Shown here piece after piece: positions 1-10,074 of a stretch of 64,000 nt of DNA (its first letter is position 1; every line of letters starts with the position of its first letter). The position numbers were made by a program, and so were the translations under genes. Source of the stretch: BD2-11 clade cluster bacterium bin43 (lineage in GTDB: Bacteria > Gemmatimonadota > Gemmatimonadetes > Longimicrobiales > Gaopeijiaceae); assembly GCA_002238605.1 (NCBI GenBank), contig MPMR01000007.1, forward strand, positions 30,001-94,000, written 5' to 3'. The notes beneath the pieces were generated by a model. The model was not told where the DNA came from. It ran no database searches and saw only the letters and a list, made by a program, of their open reading frames with translations.

Positions 1-634
<634 letters not shown>

Positions 635-809
635 CATGACTCGCATCAAAAACGGGCTTCCCATGGAAGTCCACAGGTAGGATCCGGCACTCGCTCAGGT
701 GGGCAAGTGTCGGACCGCGTCAACCCATCGAAAGTGAAGCCTTCCGCATAGGGCGGGAGATTTCAACCCGGACGTCCGGGACCCTTTCTCATCAGACCCG
801 TGGACATGT

Positions 810-927
810 TGCTGGTGACCACAGCGCGGGGGAAACACCCGTTCCCATCCCGAACACGGCCGTTAAGCCCCGCTGCGCGGATGGTACTGCCGGGGCGACC
901 TGGTGGGAGAGTACGTCGTCGCCAGCA
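810..927 (+). rRNA. rrf: 5S ribosomal RNA
   Basis: The gene is about 118 bases long. The terminal helix is formed by tgctgg at the 5' end and ccagca at the 3' end. Internal blocks typical of 5S are present: ggaaacacccgttcccatcc, then ccgaacacgg, and the gtgggagagta stretch near the 3' end. It lies downstream of 23S rRNA and directly before a rho-independent terminator, as expected for the last gene of an rRNA operon. Confidence 0.96.
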
Positions 928-938
928 TCGTCCTTCGG

Positions 939-971
939 CCCCCCGGAGCACGTCTCCGGGGGGTTCTTTTT
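939..971 (+). terminator. Rho-independent terminator after 5S rRNA
   Basis: A perfect 10-bp GC-rich stem (ccccccggag and ctccgggggg) closes a 5-base loop and is followed by ttcttttt. It ends the rRNA operon about 20 bases before the era start codon, so era probably has its own promoter or depends on read-through. Confidence 0.93.
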
Positions 972-990
972 CACTCCTGGACACTGATTG

Positions 991-1974
991 ATGAACCACA
1001 CCCGGGCCGGCATCGTGACCCTCGCGGGTGCCCCCAACGTCGGCAAATCGACGCTGCTCAACGCCTTCGTGGGCGAAAAACTGAGCATCGTCACGCCCAG
1101 GCCGCAGACTACCTGGCAGCGGGTGGCGGGGATCTTCTCGAGTCCGGCGCACCAGATCATCTTCCTCGACACTCCGGGGTTGTTTGCCGCGCGCGACCTC
1201 TTTCACCGAGGCATGGTGGAGACGGCATACCGGGCGGTCGAAGATGCGGATGTCGTTCTGGCGGTGCTGGACGCGGTCGCCTTGCGCAGGCGCAGCCGGT
1301 GGGGTGTGCTGCGTGCGTTGCTGGAGCAGACGCGGGCGCCGCGGATGGCGGCGCTGAACAAGATCGACGCGGTTCCGGGAGGGGCGGTGAAAACGCTGGT
1401 AGTAGAAGCCGAGCGGGCGCTCGACGCCCCGATCTTCCCGGTTTCGGCGCTGGAGGGCACCGGCGTGGAGGAGCTGCGGGAGGCCCTGCAGGCCGAGTTG
1501 CCGCGATCGCCCTTCCTGTTCCCGCCGGACCTCATCGCGTCGGACCCGGTGCGCTTCTTCGCAGCTGAACTGGTTCGCGAGACCGTGTTCGAGTTGTATC
1601 GCCAGGAGATACCGTATTCCGTCTTCTGTCGGCTCGAGCAATTCCGCGAGGACGATGATCCCGTCTACATTCAAGCCATCCTGTACGTCGAGAGGTCGTC
1701 TCAAAAGGGGATTCTGATCGGAGACGGGGGGCGCGCGATCCGTGAACTCGGTTCTCGGGCCCGGACCAAGATCGAACGTTTCGTCGACCGGCGGGTCTAC
1801 CTTGACTTGCGGGTCAAGGTGCTCGCCGGGTGGCGGCGCAAGCGTGGACACCTTCGGAGATTGGGCTTTGCCGTTCCCCGCGGTCACGAAACGAAACGAC
1901 CTCCCAGGCAGCCCGTGGACGAATCTCCGCGAGCACCGAGAGCGGCGAGGCGGCGGACTGGCAAGGCGCCCTGA
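991..1974 (+). CDS. era: GTPase Era, ribosome assembly factor
   Basis: Era is a membrane-associated GTPase that binds the 3' end of 16S rRNA during 30S maturation. The product has the G1 loop GAPNVGKS at residues 13-20, a DTPG G3 motif near residue 60, NKID as G4, and a C-terminal KH domain with the GDGGRAIRELG stretch. The ATG at 991 is preferred to the TTG immediately before it. The normal family end is reached around LRRLGF; here the reading frame runs on for about 35 further basic, proline-rich residues, which is unusual. No clear ribosome binding site is visible. It lies directly after the rRNA operon terminator. Confidence 0.95.
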   Translation: MNHTRAGIVTLAGAPNVGKSTLLNAFVGEKLSIVTPRPQTTWQRVAGIFSSPAHQIIFLDTPGLFAARDLFHRGMVETAYRAVEDADVVLAVLDAVALRRRSRWGVLRALLEQTRAPRMAALNKIDAVPGGAVKTLVVEAERALDAPIFPVSALEGTGVEELREALQAELPRSPFLFPPDLIASDPVRFFAAELVRETVFELYRQEIPYSVFCRLEQFREDDDPVYIQAILYVERSSQKGILIGDGGRAIRELGSRARTKIERFVDRRVYLDLRVKVLAGWRRKRGHLRRLGFAVPRGHETKRPPRQPVDESPRAPRAARRRTGKAP

Positions 1975-2050
1975 AGGCCGAATGGCAGCGCTATCGGGCC
2001 GCCAGGCAACGCAGAGCGAAACCGTCCGGCACGGACGCATCGGCGCTCGC

Positions 2051-3094
2051 ATGCCGGGAGCAGTTCGTTCGCGGGCTACCGGGTTCTGCGTTCTGTGGCT
2101 GGTGGTTGCGGGGGTGTGGCCGGCGCCGGCCACGACACAGGAAGGCGAGCTCGCCGCCGCGGCCGACGCCTCCGCCATCGTTGCGCGCAGAATGCCGTCG
2201 ACCGAAGGAGCGCTCTTTCTGATCCTTCCGGTGGGCGCCCAGGGAATTGCGATGGGGCGGGCGATGACGGCGCTGCCCTCCCAGGAGAGCGCGTTCTGGA
2301 ACCCGGCCGGGCTCGCCCAGGTCGGCGATCGCCGGTTCTTCCTGTATCGGGGTGATCAGCTCGCGGGCACGGCGACCGCCTTCTCCTTTCTCATGGGCCG
2401 GGAGTCGGTGGGGACGCTGGGCATCTCCTATCAGGAGTTGAACGTGGGAGACCAGCAGATGACCGGCGTCGGGGGCGAAGTGCTCGGTTCCCTGAGCGTA
2501 CGCGGATACCAGGGGGTGGTGTCGTTCGCGACCGAGTTGGTAGATCGGGTGAGTGTGGGGACCAACTTCAAAATGGTGCAATTCCGCATCGGGTGCCGCG
2601 GACGGTGTCTGGACCAGGGGGTCACTGCGACGACATACGCGGTGGACGCCGGCGTCCAGGCGACCTTCTCGGACGCCGTGCCGCTCCGGGTTGGGCTGAT
2701 GATCGCGCACCTGGGTCCGGACCTTCAGGTCGTCAACGCCGAACAGGCGGATCCGCTGCCGGCGCGGGCACGCCTGGCGGCTGCCTACGATGTTCTGGAT
2801 CACTTCGAGGAGCAGCAGGCGTTCGACCTTCGTTTCACGGTGGAACTGGAAGAGCGGTGGCGCGATCCGGGGTCGCCATCGGTCCATGTGGGAACGGAAG
2901 TCGCCACCACCGGGAGCGAGATCCTGTCGGTCCGCGTGGGCTACGCCTACGGGCGCGACGGAGAAGGGGGGGCGGCGCTCGGGCTCGGTCTTCGCGTCGG
3001 CCGCTTCGATCTGGGAGTCGCGCGGTCGCTCGGGCGGACGTCCCTCACGACCGGTTCGGAGCCCGTGCACGTGAGCCTGGGCGTGGTTTTCTGA
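2051..3094 (+). CDS. PorV/PorQ-like outer-membrane beta-barrel protein
   Basis: The product of 347 residues begins with a signal peptide (hydrophobic core FCVLWLVVAGVWPAPA). It then has the pattern of the PorV/PorQ family of FCB bacteria: an early GAQGIAMGRAMTA segment, SAFWNPAGLAQ, and alternating short beta strands to a final phenylalanine. Those proteins are outer-membrane barrels, some serving type IX secretion; no other T9SS gene is visible here, so the role is open. The frame is open far upstream, but codons before 2051 overlap era and give no signal peptide. An ATG at 1982 is an alternative start. The stop overlaps the next ATG. Confidence 0.75.
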   Translation: MPGAVRSRATGFCVLWLVVAGVWPAPATTQEGELAAAADASAIVARRMPSTEGALFLILPVGAQGIAMGRAMTALPSQESAFWNPAGLAQVGDRRFFLYRGDQLAGTATAFSFLMGRESVGTLGISYQELNVGDQQMTGVGGEVLGSLSVRGYQGVVSFATELVDRVSVGTNFKMVQFRIGCRGRCLDQGVTATTYAVDAGVQATFSDAVPLRVGLMIAHLGPDLQVVNAEQADPLPARARLAAAYDVLDHFEEQQAFDLRFTVELEERWRDPGSPSVHVGTEVATTGSEILSVRVGYAYGRDGEGGAALGLGLRVGRFDLGVARSLGRTSLTTGSEPVHVSLGVVF

Positions 3095-4170
3095 TGAACC
3101 TCGACGTACATCGGCCCGCGACACCGCCGATGTCATGCTCGCCCACTCCAGCAGCCCGCGCAGCGCTGGCGGAGTTCACCCGGCCCGCGCGCCGCCGGCT
3201 CGCGTGGACCGCGCTCATGCTCCTGGTGGGCAGCCCCGAGGGTCTCTCCGGCCAGGGTCCGCTCGAGGCGCGGAACTCGACTTCCGGCGTCTGGGAGAGG
3301 GTGCTGGCAAGCACACCCTCGGACTGGCCTCCCGACGGCAGCCGGAGTGGGGCAACCCCTGCCGCTCTCCCGCCGGGCAGTGGGCTGCACGGAGCCTTCG
3401 GTCCGGCGGCATCCCCTCTGCACGGGCGGGGCGCGCTCCTGACGGGGCAGCAGCTTGCGCCGGCGACGATTTCCCCGACCCGGGCCCTCCTCTACTCCGG
3501 AGCTCTGCCGGGATGGGGGCAGCAGCGTCTGAACAAGATCCGCTGGCTGGGGTTCATGGCGGTGGAACTCGCCGGATGGGCCTTCCTTTGGGAGAGACGG
3601 CGGACGGGACACGAGTTCCGAACCCGCTACCGCGATCTGGCATGGTTCGTCGCGCGCCGGGGCACGCTTGGAGAACGCATGGATGGGGATTTCGAATACT
3701 ACGAGGCGCTGGGGCAGTACCAGGCATCCGGCGCCTTCGACGAGGACCCCTATGTCGGCGGCGTTCAACCGGAAACCGACACCACCACCTTTAACGGAGC
3801 CCTCTGGTCGCTCGCCCGGGAGATCTTTCTGGTGCCCGGAGAGCAGGGAACGCCCGGACCGGGTTCGTCCGAGTACGATCAGGCCATGGAGTACTATGCC
3901 AGCCGGAGCATCGGACCGGAATTCCATTGGGACTGGAACGGTGACGAGATTAGTCGTTCCGAATACGACCGACTGATCCGTAGAAGCGACGCTGCGCTGC
4001 GCCGGGTTACGACCCTCGTGGGCGTGATCCTGGCGAATCACCTGGCGGCCGCCTTCGACGCGTTCATCACGGCGCGCCTGCACACCGTCGATTCCGCCGC
4101 CCAGTTCCGCCTGGTCGTTGTTCCGGAGGCGCGCGGCCGGTGGTGGGTAGGCGGACAACTGTTGCCCTGA
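3094..4170 (+). CDS. DUF5683-like membrane protein
   Basis: The product has 358 residues. After an N-terminal hydrophobic segment (LAWTALMLLVGS) and a low-complexity linker, the middle holds the block ALLYSGALPGWGQQRLNKIR followed by a membrane segment, which resembles the small DUF5683 domain found in FCB bacteria. A second hydrophobic stretch lies near the C-terminus (TLVGVILANHLAAAFDAF). The function of the family is unknown. It starts at ATG 3094, overlapping the TGA of the preceding porV-like gene (ATGA), so the two are probably translated together. Confidence 0.65.
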   Translation: MNLDVHRPATPPMSCSPTPAARAALAEFTRPARRRLAWTALMLLVGSPEGLSGQGPLEARNSTSGVWERVLASTPSDWPPDGSRSGATPAALPPGSGLHGAFGPAASPLHGRGALLTGQQLAPATISPTRALLYSGALPGWGQQRLNKIRWLGFMAVELAGWAFLWERRRTGHEFRTRYRDLAWFVARRGTLGERMDGDFEYYEALGQYQASGAFDEDPYVGGVQPETDTTTFNGALWSLAREIFLVPGEQGTPGPGSSEYDQAMEYYASRSIGPEFHWDWNGDEISRSEYDRLIRRSDAALRRVTTLVGVILANHLAAAFDAFITARLHTVDSAAQFRLVVVPEARGRWWVGGQLLP

Positions 4171-4328
4171 AGCGCCCTGGCCCCACCGTCCACCTGGAGA
4201 ACCGAGATCACTTCGGCGGTGCGTCACGACGTGGATCATGGCGCGATTCCGGAGGTGAGCCTAGTCTACCCCGACATGTCGCCGCTCGAGCCCGGAGGTC
4301 GTCTGCCTTGACATTCCACGCTGTCTTC

Positions 4329-4772
4329 ATGGTTGCCTGCCCGGGGTGTTCGGCACGTTATCCGGTCGATTCGGGTAAGGTGCCGGCGGGGGGCGTCCGG
4401 GCGCGCTGCGGCAAGTGCACGAGCATCTTCCTCGTGGAATCGGGGGCCGTGCGCGTGCGCGCCACGACGGCTCCAGCCGGAGCTTCGAGGAAACCGCGGA
4501 AGGCGGAGGCGCCGAGGCCCTTTGCCGTAACCGATCCCGCCGACCGGGCCGCGCGCCTTGCGCGGGTGCTCGTCTCGGACATGATCCGGTACCATCGGGA
4601 CCGGTATGAGCGAGCGCTCGAACGCGGGACCCTGAAAGAGGACTTCGCCGAGGAAGTTCGACGTTCCTGGTCGGAATACGTCCGGCGGGTGGGAGAAGAC
4701 CTCGCCCACGACAGTCGTTATTTTCAGGACGAACTCAACACGACTCTGGCCTGCGGAGAGCAGCTCTTCTGA
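4329..4772 (+). CDS. MJ0042-type zinc-ribbon protein
   Basis: The product of 147 residues opens with a zinc-ribbon of the MJ0042/zinc_ribbon_4 type: CPGC near residue 4 and CGKC near residue 29, with the spacing and the following hydrophobic residues of that family. The rest is charged and probably helical (residues 75-147), without a membrane segment. These N-terminal ribbons occur on many unrelated bacterial proteins, so no specific role follows. The ATG at 4329 is preferred because the ribbon normally starts within a few residues of the N-terminus. It lies about 45 bases before prfB. Confidence 0.7.
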   Translation: MVACPGCSARYPVDSGKVPAGGVRARCGKCTSIFLVESGAVRVRATTAPAGASRKPRKAEAPRPFAVTDPADRAARLARVLVSDMIRYHRDRYERALERGTLKEDFAEEVRRSWSEYVRRVGEDLAHDSRYFQDELNTTLACGEQLF

Positions 4773-4816
4773 GAGGCGGGACGCTCTTCAGACGGGGCAG
4801 TTCAAAGACGGGACCC

Positions 4817-5927
4817 ATGCACAACGAAGCCATCGAACGCTTGCGCGACCTCGAAACCAGGATCTCCGAACTTCGGAGGTATCTTTGACATCGACGCCCG
4901 CGAACGGAAGCTGGAGGAGCTGGAGCAAGCCCAGTCCGGCGAGACGTTCTGGGCCAATCCGGAGGAGGCGCGGCGGCTCATCGCCGCTGCCAATCGGCTG
5001 AAGACGTGGGTGGCGCCGTGGCAAGAACTGGCGGCCACCGCGGAAGAACTGGGCGAGTGGGTGGAAGTGCTGGCTGTGGAGGAAGACGAGGAGGTCGAGG
5101 CCCAATGGGCGTCCGATCTCGAGTCGCTGACCACGGACGTGAGCAGCCTTGAACTGCGGACCATGCTTCAGGGGGAAGACGATCACCGCGGGGCGCTCCT
5201 CACGGTCCATCCCGGCGCGGGCGGACTCGAGTCCCAGGACTGGGCCGAGATGCTCGTGCGCATGTACACCCGGTGGGCGGAGCGGCGCGGATGCAGCCTG
5301 AAGGTGCTCGACCTTCAGCCGGCCGAGGAGGCCGGCATCAAGAGCGCCGCGCTCGAAATCGAAGGCGACCATGCCTACGGGTACCTGAAGGCCGAGAACG
5401 GGGTACACCGCCTGGTGCGCATCTCACCCTTCGATTCCCAGTCGCGCCGGCACACTTCGTTCGCAAGCGTCTTCGTATACCCCATGATCGACGATGAAAT
5501 CGAGGTCGACATCGACGAGTCCGACCTGCGCGTGGACACGTTCCGCGCGTCCGGGGCAGGGGGCCAGCACGTGAACAAGACGGATTCGGCCATCCGCATC
5601 ACGCACCTGCCTACAGGCATCGTGGTGTCGTGCCAGCAGGAGCGCTCACAGCACAAGAACCGGTCGACGGCGATGAAGATGTTGCGCGCCGCGCTCCACC
5701 GGAGGGCGATGGAGGAGCGCGAACGCGAGCGGGAGGCCCTGGAGGCGACCAAGTCCGACAACGCGTGGGCCAACCAGATCCGCTCGTACGTGTTCCAACC
5801 CTACACGATGGTCAACGACCACCGAACGAGCGTGAAGGTCGGGGATGTCCGGAAGGTAATGGACGGGAAGATCGATCCCTTCATCCAGGCCTACCTGAAA
5901 CAGTTCGGAGCGGCCGGGGTCGGATGA
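4817..5927 (+). CDS. prfB: Peptide chain release factor 2 (programmed +1 frameshift)
   Basis: RF2 terminates translation at UGA and UAA. The first frame runs from ATG 4817 for 23 codons to an in-frame TGA at 4886-4888. Reading continues in the +1 frame from GAC 4887 to the stop at 5925-5927, giving about 369 residues, close to E. coli RF2. The GGQ motif falls at about residues 248-250 and the SPF codon-recognition tripeptide at about 203-205, nearly the E. coli positions. The frameshift signal is intact, so this is a functional gene that regulates itself by RF2 abundance and not a pseudogene. lysS follows 25 bases downstream. Confidence 0.96.
4875..4889 (+). promoter_or_regulatory. prfB programmed +1 frameshift signal
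   Basis: An internal Shine-Dalgarno-like ggagg (4875-4879) is followed after 3 bases by the slippery codon CTT (4883-4885), the in-frame stop TGA (4886-4888) and C at 4889. Spacing and the CTTTGAC core match the classical E. coli RF2 site. Low RF2 leaves the UGA unread and promotes slippage. Confidence 0.95.
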
Positions 5928-5952
5928 ACCGGTCTTCCTGCCCGGACCCGCC

Positions 5953-7524
5953 ATGACACAATCCACCAGACCCGGACCCGATCGCCCGGAGCAATCCGCC
6001 GCTGCCGACCTCGAGCGGAGCATGCGCTCCCGCATGGACAAGCTGGGGTGCCTGCGAGACCGAGGCATCGAGGCGTTTGCCTACCGCTACCCGCGCACTC
6101 ACGAGGCCCGGGAGGCCGCCGCCGCCTTCGAGGCCGCCGAAGCGGCCGAAACGCTCTCGGAGCGGGGGCAGGCTGACGAGGTGCTCGTCGGCGGCCGCAT
6201 GGTCGCCTACCGGAGCCACGGCAAGAGCGCGTTCGCCGATCTGGAAGACGGATCGGGACGCATTCAGGTCTATTTCCGGAGAGACCATGTGGGGGAGCAG
6301 GCGTTCGAGGACCTGGAACTCCTCGATCTGGGCGACTGGATCGGCGTGCGCGGCCGGCTTTTCCGTACACGCATGGGCCAGGTCACGGTGCAGGTTTCCG
6401 ACTGGACGCTGCTGACCAAGGCTCTGAGGCCGCTGCCGCTGGGCAAGACCGAGGTGGACGCGGCAACCGGGCAACGGGTGACGCACAGCGGCTTTGCCGA
6501 CACCGAGGCCCGATACCGCCAGCGCTACGCCGACCTGGCGGTCAACCCCGAGGTGCGGGAGGTCTTCCGCGCCCGGTCGCAGGTGGTGGCCACGGCGCGG
6601 AGAATCCTGGACGGCCACGGCTTCCTGGAGGTGGAGACGCCGGTGTTGCAGCCCCTCTACGGCGGGGCCACGGCCCGTCCCTTCGTGACCCACCATCACT
6701 CGCTCGACAGCCGGCTCTACCTGCGCATCGCCGACGAACTCTACCTGAAGCGGCTGATCGTGGGGGGCTTCGAGCGTGTATACGAGGTGGCCAAGGACTT
6801 CCGCAACGAGGGCCTGAGCCGGTTTCACAACCCCGAGTTCACCATGCTCGAGTTCTACCAGGCGTTCGCGGACTATCACGACATGATGGATCTGGTGGAG
6901 GAACTGGTCTCGGAGATCGCGGCTTCGGTCGCGGGCGGGCACACGGTCACCTACCAGGGCGAACGAATCTCGCTGGCTCCGCCGTTCAAGCGGATCCGGC
7001 TCGTGGAAGCGCTCGGCAACGCCCTGGGCGACGATCCCCTGGAGCTGGAGGACGACGAGCTGCGGGCTCGGGCGAAGGCGCTCCATCTTCCGGACATCGA
7101 GAAGGCGGGGCGGGGCAAGCTGATCGACAAGCTCTTCGACGTGCTGGTGCAGAAGGACCTGCGGTCGCCGACCTTCGTCCTCGATCATCCGCGCGAACTC
7201 TCCCCGCTGGCCAAGGCCAAACGCGGCGACGCGCGTCTCACCGAGCGCTTCGAGTTGTTCGTCCTGGGCACCGAGATCGCCAACGCGTTCTCGGAACTCA
7301 ACGATCCCCTCGACCAGCGGGCGCGCTTCGAGGATCAGGCCCGCCTGGCGGCGGGAGGCGACGAAGAGGCCCACCGGGTCGACGAGGACTACATCCGCGC
7401 CCTCGAATACGGGATGCCTCCCACAGGCGGCGTCGGCGTGGGCATCGACCGCCTCACGATGCTGCTCACCGACCAGCCGGCCATTCGCGACGTGATTCTC
7501 TTCCCCATCCTGAGGCCCGAATGA
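5953..7524 (+). CDS. lysS: Lysyl-tRNA synthetase, class II
   Basis: This enzyme charges tRNA-Lys. The product has 523 residues. An N-terminal OB-fold anticodon-binding domain occupies about residues 50-170. The class II catalytic core follows, with motif 2 in [20 protein letters not shown] and motif 3 in the C-terminal [13 protein letters not shown]. Length and order match bacterial LysRS, with a slightly longer N-terminus. The gene follows prfB as in many bacteria, including E. coli. The start is ATG 5953. The stop is followed within 17 bases by the next gene. Confidence 0.96.
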   Translation: MTQSTRPGPDRPEQSAAADLERSMRSRMDKLGCLRDRGIEAFAYRYPRTHEAREAAAAFEAAEAAETLSERGQADEVLVGGRMVAYRSHGKSAFADLEDGSGRIQVYFRRDHVGEQAFEDLELLDLGDWIGVRGRLFRTRMGQVTVQVSDWTLLTKALRPLPLGKTEVDAATGQRVTHSGFADTEARYRQRYADLAVNPEVREVFRARSQVVATARRILDGHGFLEVETPVLQPLYGGATARPFVTHHHSLDSRLYLRIADELYLKRLIVGGFERVYEVAKDFRNEGLSRFHNPEFTMLEFYQAFADYHDMMDLVEELVSEIAASVAGGHTVTYQGERISLAPPFKRIRLVEALGNALGDDPLELEDDELRARAKALHLPDIEKAGRGKLIDKLFDVLVQKDLRSPTFVLDHPRELSPLAKAKRGDARLTERFELFVLGTEIANAFSELNDPLDQRARFEDQARLAAGGDEEAHRVDEDYIRALEYGMPPTGGVGVGIDRLTMLLTDQPAIRDVILFPILRPE

Positions 7525-7540
7525 GCGGAGGGGAAGAGGG

Positions 7541-8788
7541 TTGAGGCGCCTGAACTGGTACATCGCGCGGCGGTATCTGGCGGCGCGCAAGCGGGGACGC
7601 TTCCTGTCGCTCATCACCTGGATCGCGCTCGGCGGCGTGACCCTCGGGGTCATGGCCCTGGTGGTCGTGATCTCGGTGATGAACGGGATGCAGGAGGAGT
7701 TGCGCGCGAAGATCCTCGGGTCCAACCCGCATGTGCTGGTGCTCCAGACGGGCACCTCGCTGCGCATGGACCGCTGGGAGGAGGTGCTCTCGCGCGTGCG
7801 CGCCGTGGAGGCGGTTGAAGGGGCAGCGCCCTTTGTCGTCACCAGCGTCGGCATCCAGCGGGCAGGGTACGCGCAGACGGCCGACCTCTACGGAGTCCTG
7901 CCGGAACCGGAAGGCGTGCCCGTAACCGATTTCGAGCGCGACCTCCAGGACGGCGTCCATTCCCTCGGCAAGACCGAGTCGGGCTATCCTCCCGTCCTGG
8001 TCGGGAATGTGCTGGCGCAGCGCATGCAGCTCTTCAAGGGCGACACGCTGGTGCTGGTGTCGCTCGAGAACGTCAACGAGAGTCCCATCGGCGGTCTGTA
8101 CCCCACGGTTCGCCAGTTCGAAATGGCGGGTTCCTTCACGACCGGCATGTACGAGTACGACCTGCGCAACATCTACACGACGCTGGCGGCGGCCCAGGAC
8201 CTGCTCGGCATCGCGGGGGCGAACCAGGTCGGCGGAATCGCCGTCCGGGTGGAAGATCTGTGGGAAGCGGACGCGGTGGGCCGGGAGATCCGCGCCGCAG
8301 TCGGGCCGGGCCACTTCATCGAGAGCTGGATGACCACCAACAGGTCGTTCTTCTCCGCGCTGAAGCTGGAGGAGCTCGCGTTGGGGGTCATCCTCGGCCT
8401 GATCGTCGTGGTGGCTGCCTTCAACATCGTGAGCACGCTGGTCATGGTTGTGGTGGATCGGACCCGGGAAATCGGGATCCTCAAGTCGATGGGCATGACC
8501 GACCGCGCGATTCTGCGCGTCTTCCGCCTGCAGGGGCTCTGGATCGGCATGATCGGGACTTCGCTGGGGGTGACCCTGGGCCTGGCGGCGGCCTGGGCGC
8601 TCGACCGCTACCAGTTCATCTCGATTCCGGCCGACCTCTACTACCTGGATCATCTGCCCGTGGCAGTGGACATGCTGGACATCGCGACCATCATCGCGGT
8701 GAGCATGGGCATCACCTTCCTGGCCACCCTCTATCCGGCGTCCCGGGCGGCCGGTCTCCGGCCCGTTGAGGCGATTCGCCATGAATGA
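7541..8788 (+). CDS. lolC: LolC/LolE-family lipoprotein-releasing permease
   Basis: This is the membrane subunit of the ABC complex that extracts lipoproteins from the inner membrane and hands them to the periplasmic carrier. The 415-residue product has the family layout: a transmembrane segment at about residues 25-50 (MALVVVISVMNGMQEELR follows the LolC pattern), a periplasmic domain to about residue 270, then three FtsX-type membrane segments. It starts at TTG 7541 behind a ggggaagaggg ribosome binding site; the ATG at 7521 runs into a stop. Only one LolC/E gene is present, so the transporter may be a homodimer with LolD from the next gene. Confidence 0.88.
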   Translation: MRRLNWYIARRYLAARKRGRFLSLITWIALGGVTLGVMALVVVISVMNGMQEELRAKILGSNPHVLVLQTGTSLRMDRWEEVLSRVRAVEAVEGAAPFVVTSVGIQRAGYAQTADLYGVLPEPEGVPVTDFERDLQDGVHSLGKTESGYPPVLVGNVLAQRMQLFKGDTLVLVSLENVNESPIGGLYPTVRQFEMAGSFTTGMYEYDLRNIYTTLAAAQDLLGIAGANQVGGIAVRVEDLWEADAVGREIRAAVGPGHFIESWMTTNRSFFSALKLEELALGVILGLIVVVAAFNIVSTLVMVVVDRTREIGILKSMGMTDRAILRVFRLQGLWIGMIGTSLGVTLGLAAAWALDRYQFISIPADLYYLDHLPVAVDMLDIATIIAVSMGITFLATLYPASRAAGLRPVEAIRHE

Positions 8789-9551
8789 GGGGAGCCGGTC
8801 GACCGGGGTCGGCCCCGGCAACGGTGCGAACCTCGATTCCCACGAAGGCCGCGACCCGGTGCTGCTACCCCTGGAGGCCCGTGCGCTGGCACGCACCTTC
8901 GTGGGCGGCAATGGAAGTGAACTCCGGGTTCTGCGGGGGGTAGACGTGCGAGTTCACGTGGGCGAGGCAGTGTCGGTCACGGGCGCGAGCGGCGCGGGCA
9001 AGAGCACGCTGCTTCACCTGCTGGGGGCGCTCGACCGGCCGACGTCGGGAGAGGTCCTGGTCGACGGAACGCCGTTGTCCGGGCTGGACGAGGAAGCCAT
9101 CTGCGGAATCCGAAACCATCACATCGGTTTCGTGTTTCAGTTCCACCATCTGCTGCGCGACTTCACCGCACTCGAGAACGTCATGATGCCCCGACTCATT
9201 GCCGGCCAGTCGCGACCGGAGGCCGAGGACGGCGCGCGCCGCCTCCTCGAGTCGGTGGGGCTCGGCGAACGCCTCGAGCACAGGTCCTGGCAGCTCTCGG
9301 GGGGAGAGCAGCAGCGGGTGGCGGTCGCCCGCGCGCTCGCCAACGACCCGGTGGTTCTGCTGGCGGACGAACCCAGTGGCAATCTCGATCATCGGACCAG
9401 CGAACAGCTGCACGACCTTCTCTTCCAGCTGAAGGACGACCACGACCTGGCCATGGTGCTGGTAACCCACAACCGTGCGCTTGCCGCGCGAGCGGATCGT
9501 GTCCTGCGGCTGGACGGCGGGATACTGGCCGAGGGAGAAGTAACCCCGTGA
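8781..9551 (+). CDS. lolD: LolD, ATPase of lipoprotein-releasing transporter
   Basis: This ABC ATPase powers lipoprotein release together with the upstream LolC/E protein. Walker A is GASGAGKST, the signature is LSGGEQQRVAVARAL, and Walker B is VVLLADEPSGNLD. The GNLD extension of Walker B is typical of LolD and the MacB group. About 30 extra residues precede the nucleotide-binding domain. ATG 8781 is preferred; it overlaps the end of the permease gene by 8 bases, which suggests translational coupling. Confidence 0.93.
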   Translation: MNEGSRSTGVGPGNGANLDSHEGRDPVLLPLEARALARTFVGGNGSELRVLRGVDVRVHVGEAVSVTGASGAGKSTLLHLLGALDRPTSGEVLVDGTPLSGLDEEAICGIRNHHIGFVFQFHHLLRDFTALENVMMPRLIAGQSRPEAEDGARRLLESVGLGERLEHRSWQLSGGEQQRVAVARALANDPVVLLADEPSGNLDHRTSEQLHDLLFQLKDDHDLAMVLVTHNRALAARADRVLRLDGGILAEGEVTP

Positions 9552-10066
9552 GCGACGATCCCCGGGTATGCAGCGAGTGCGGCGCGGCGGAGGCCGTCGT
9601 CCATCTGACCCAGATCGTGGACGACGTGGCGAGCGTTCTGCACCTGTGCGAGAAGTGCGCCGCGTCCCGCGGGGTCGACCAGCCGTCGCCGCCCCCACAT
9701 TCCCCGCTCACCGACTTCCTGTCGCAGATGACCGGTCCGGAGGAGGGCGCGACGGCCGAGCAGGAGGACAGGACCTGTACCTTCTGCAGCCTTACGTTTG
9801 CGGGATTCCGGGAGAACGGTCGGCTGGGGTGTCCTCACTGCTACACCACGTTCGACTTTTATCTGAAGAACCTGCTGAGGCGCATACACGGGGGCGTGCA
9901 GCACGTGGGCAAGGTCTACCTGCCCCCGGATCCCACCGTCTCCGAGCGCGAGCAGCGCCTTGAAGGCCTGCGCCGCAAGCTGCGCTTCGCAATCAGTACC
10001 GAGGACTTCGAGCGGGCGGCGAAGCTGAGGGACCAGATCCGTTCCCTCGAGCCCGTGACCCGGTAG
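9548..10066 (+). CDS. mcsA: McsA-like zinc protein, activator of McsB
   Basis: The product of 172 residues has four CXXC pairs: CSEC near residue 8, CEKC near residue 35, CTFC near 78 and CPHC near 97. A C-terminal UVR motif carries the core FERAAKLRDQIRSL. This is the architecture of McsA, which binds zinc and activates the protein arginine kinase McsB. It starts at GTG 9548, overlapping the lolD stop, and is followed 8 bases later by mcsB and then clpC, as in the Firmicutes ctsR operon. No CtsR repressor gene is present here. Confidence 0.9.
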   Translation: MSDDPRVCSECGAAEAVVHLTQIVDDVASVLHLCEKCAASRGVDQPSPPPHSPLTDFLSQMTGPEEGATAEQEDRTCTFCSLTFAGFRENGRLGCPHCYTTFDFYLKNLLRRIHGGVQHVGKVYLPPDPTVSEREQRLEGLRRKLRFAISTEDFERAAKLRDQIRSLEPVTR

Positions 10067-10074
10067 GGCGACCG

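Noticed and set aside
4817-4888. prfB as a pseudogene with an early stop
   Set aside because: The stop sits in a complete programmed frameshift site, and the rest of the gene, including GGQ and SPF, is intact.
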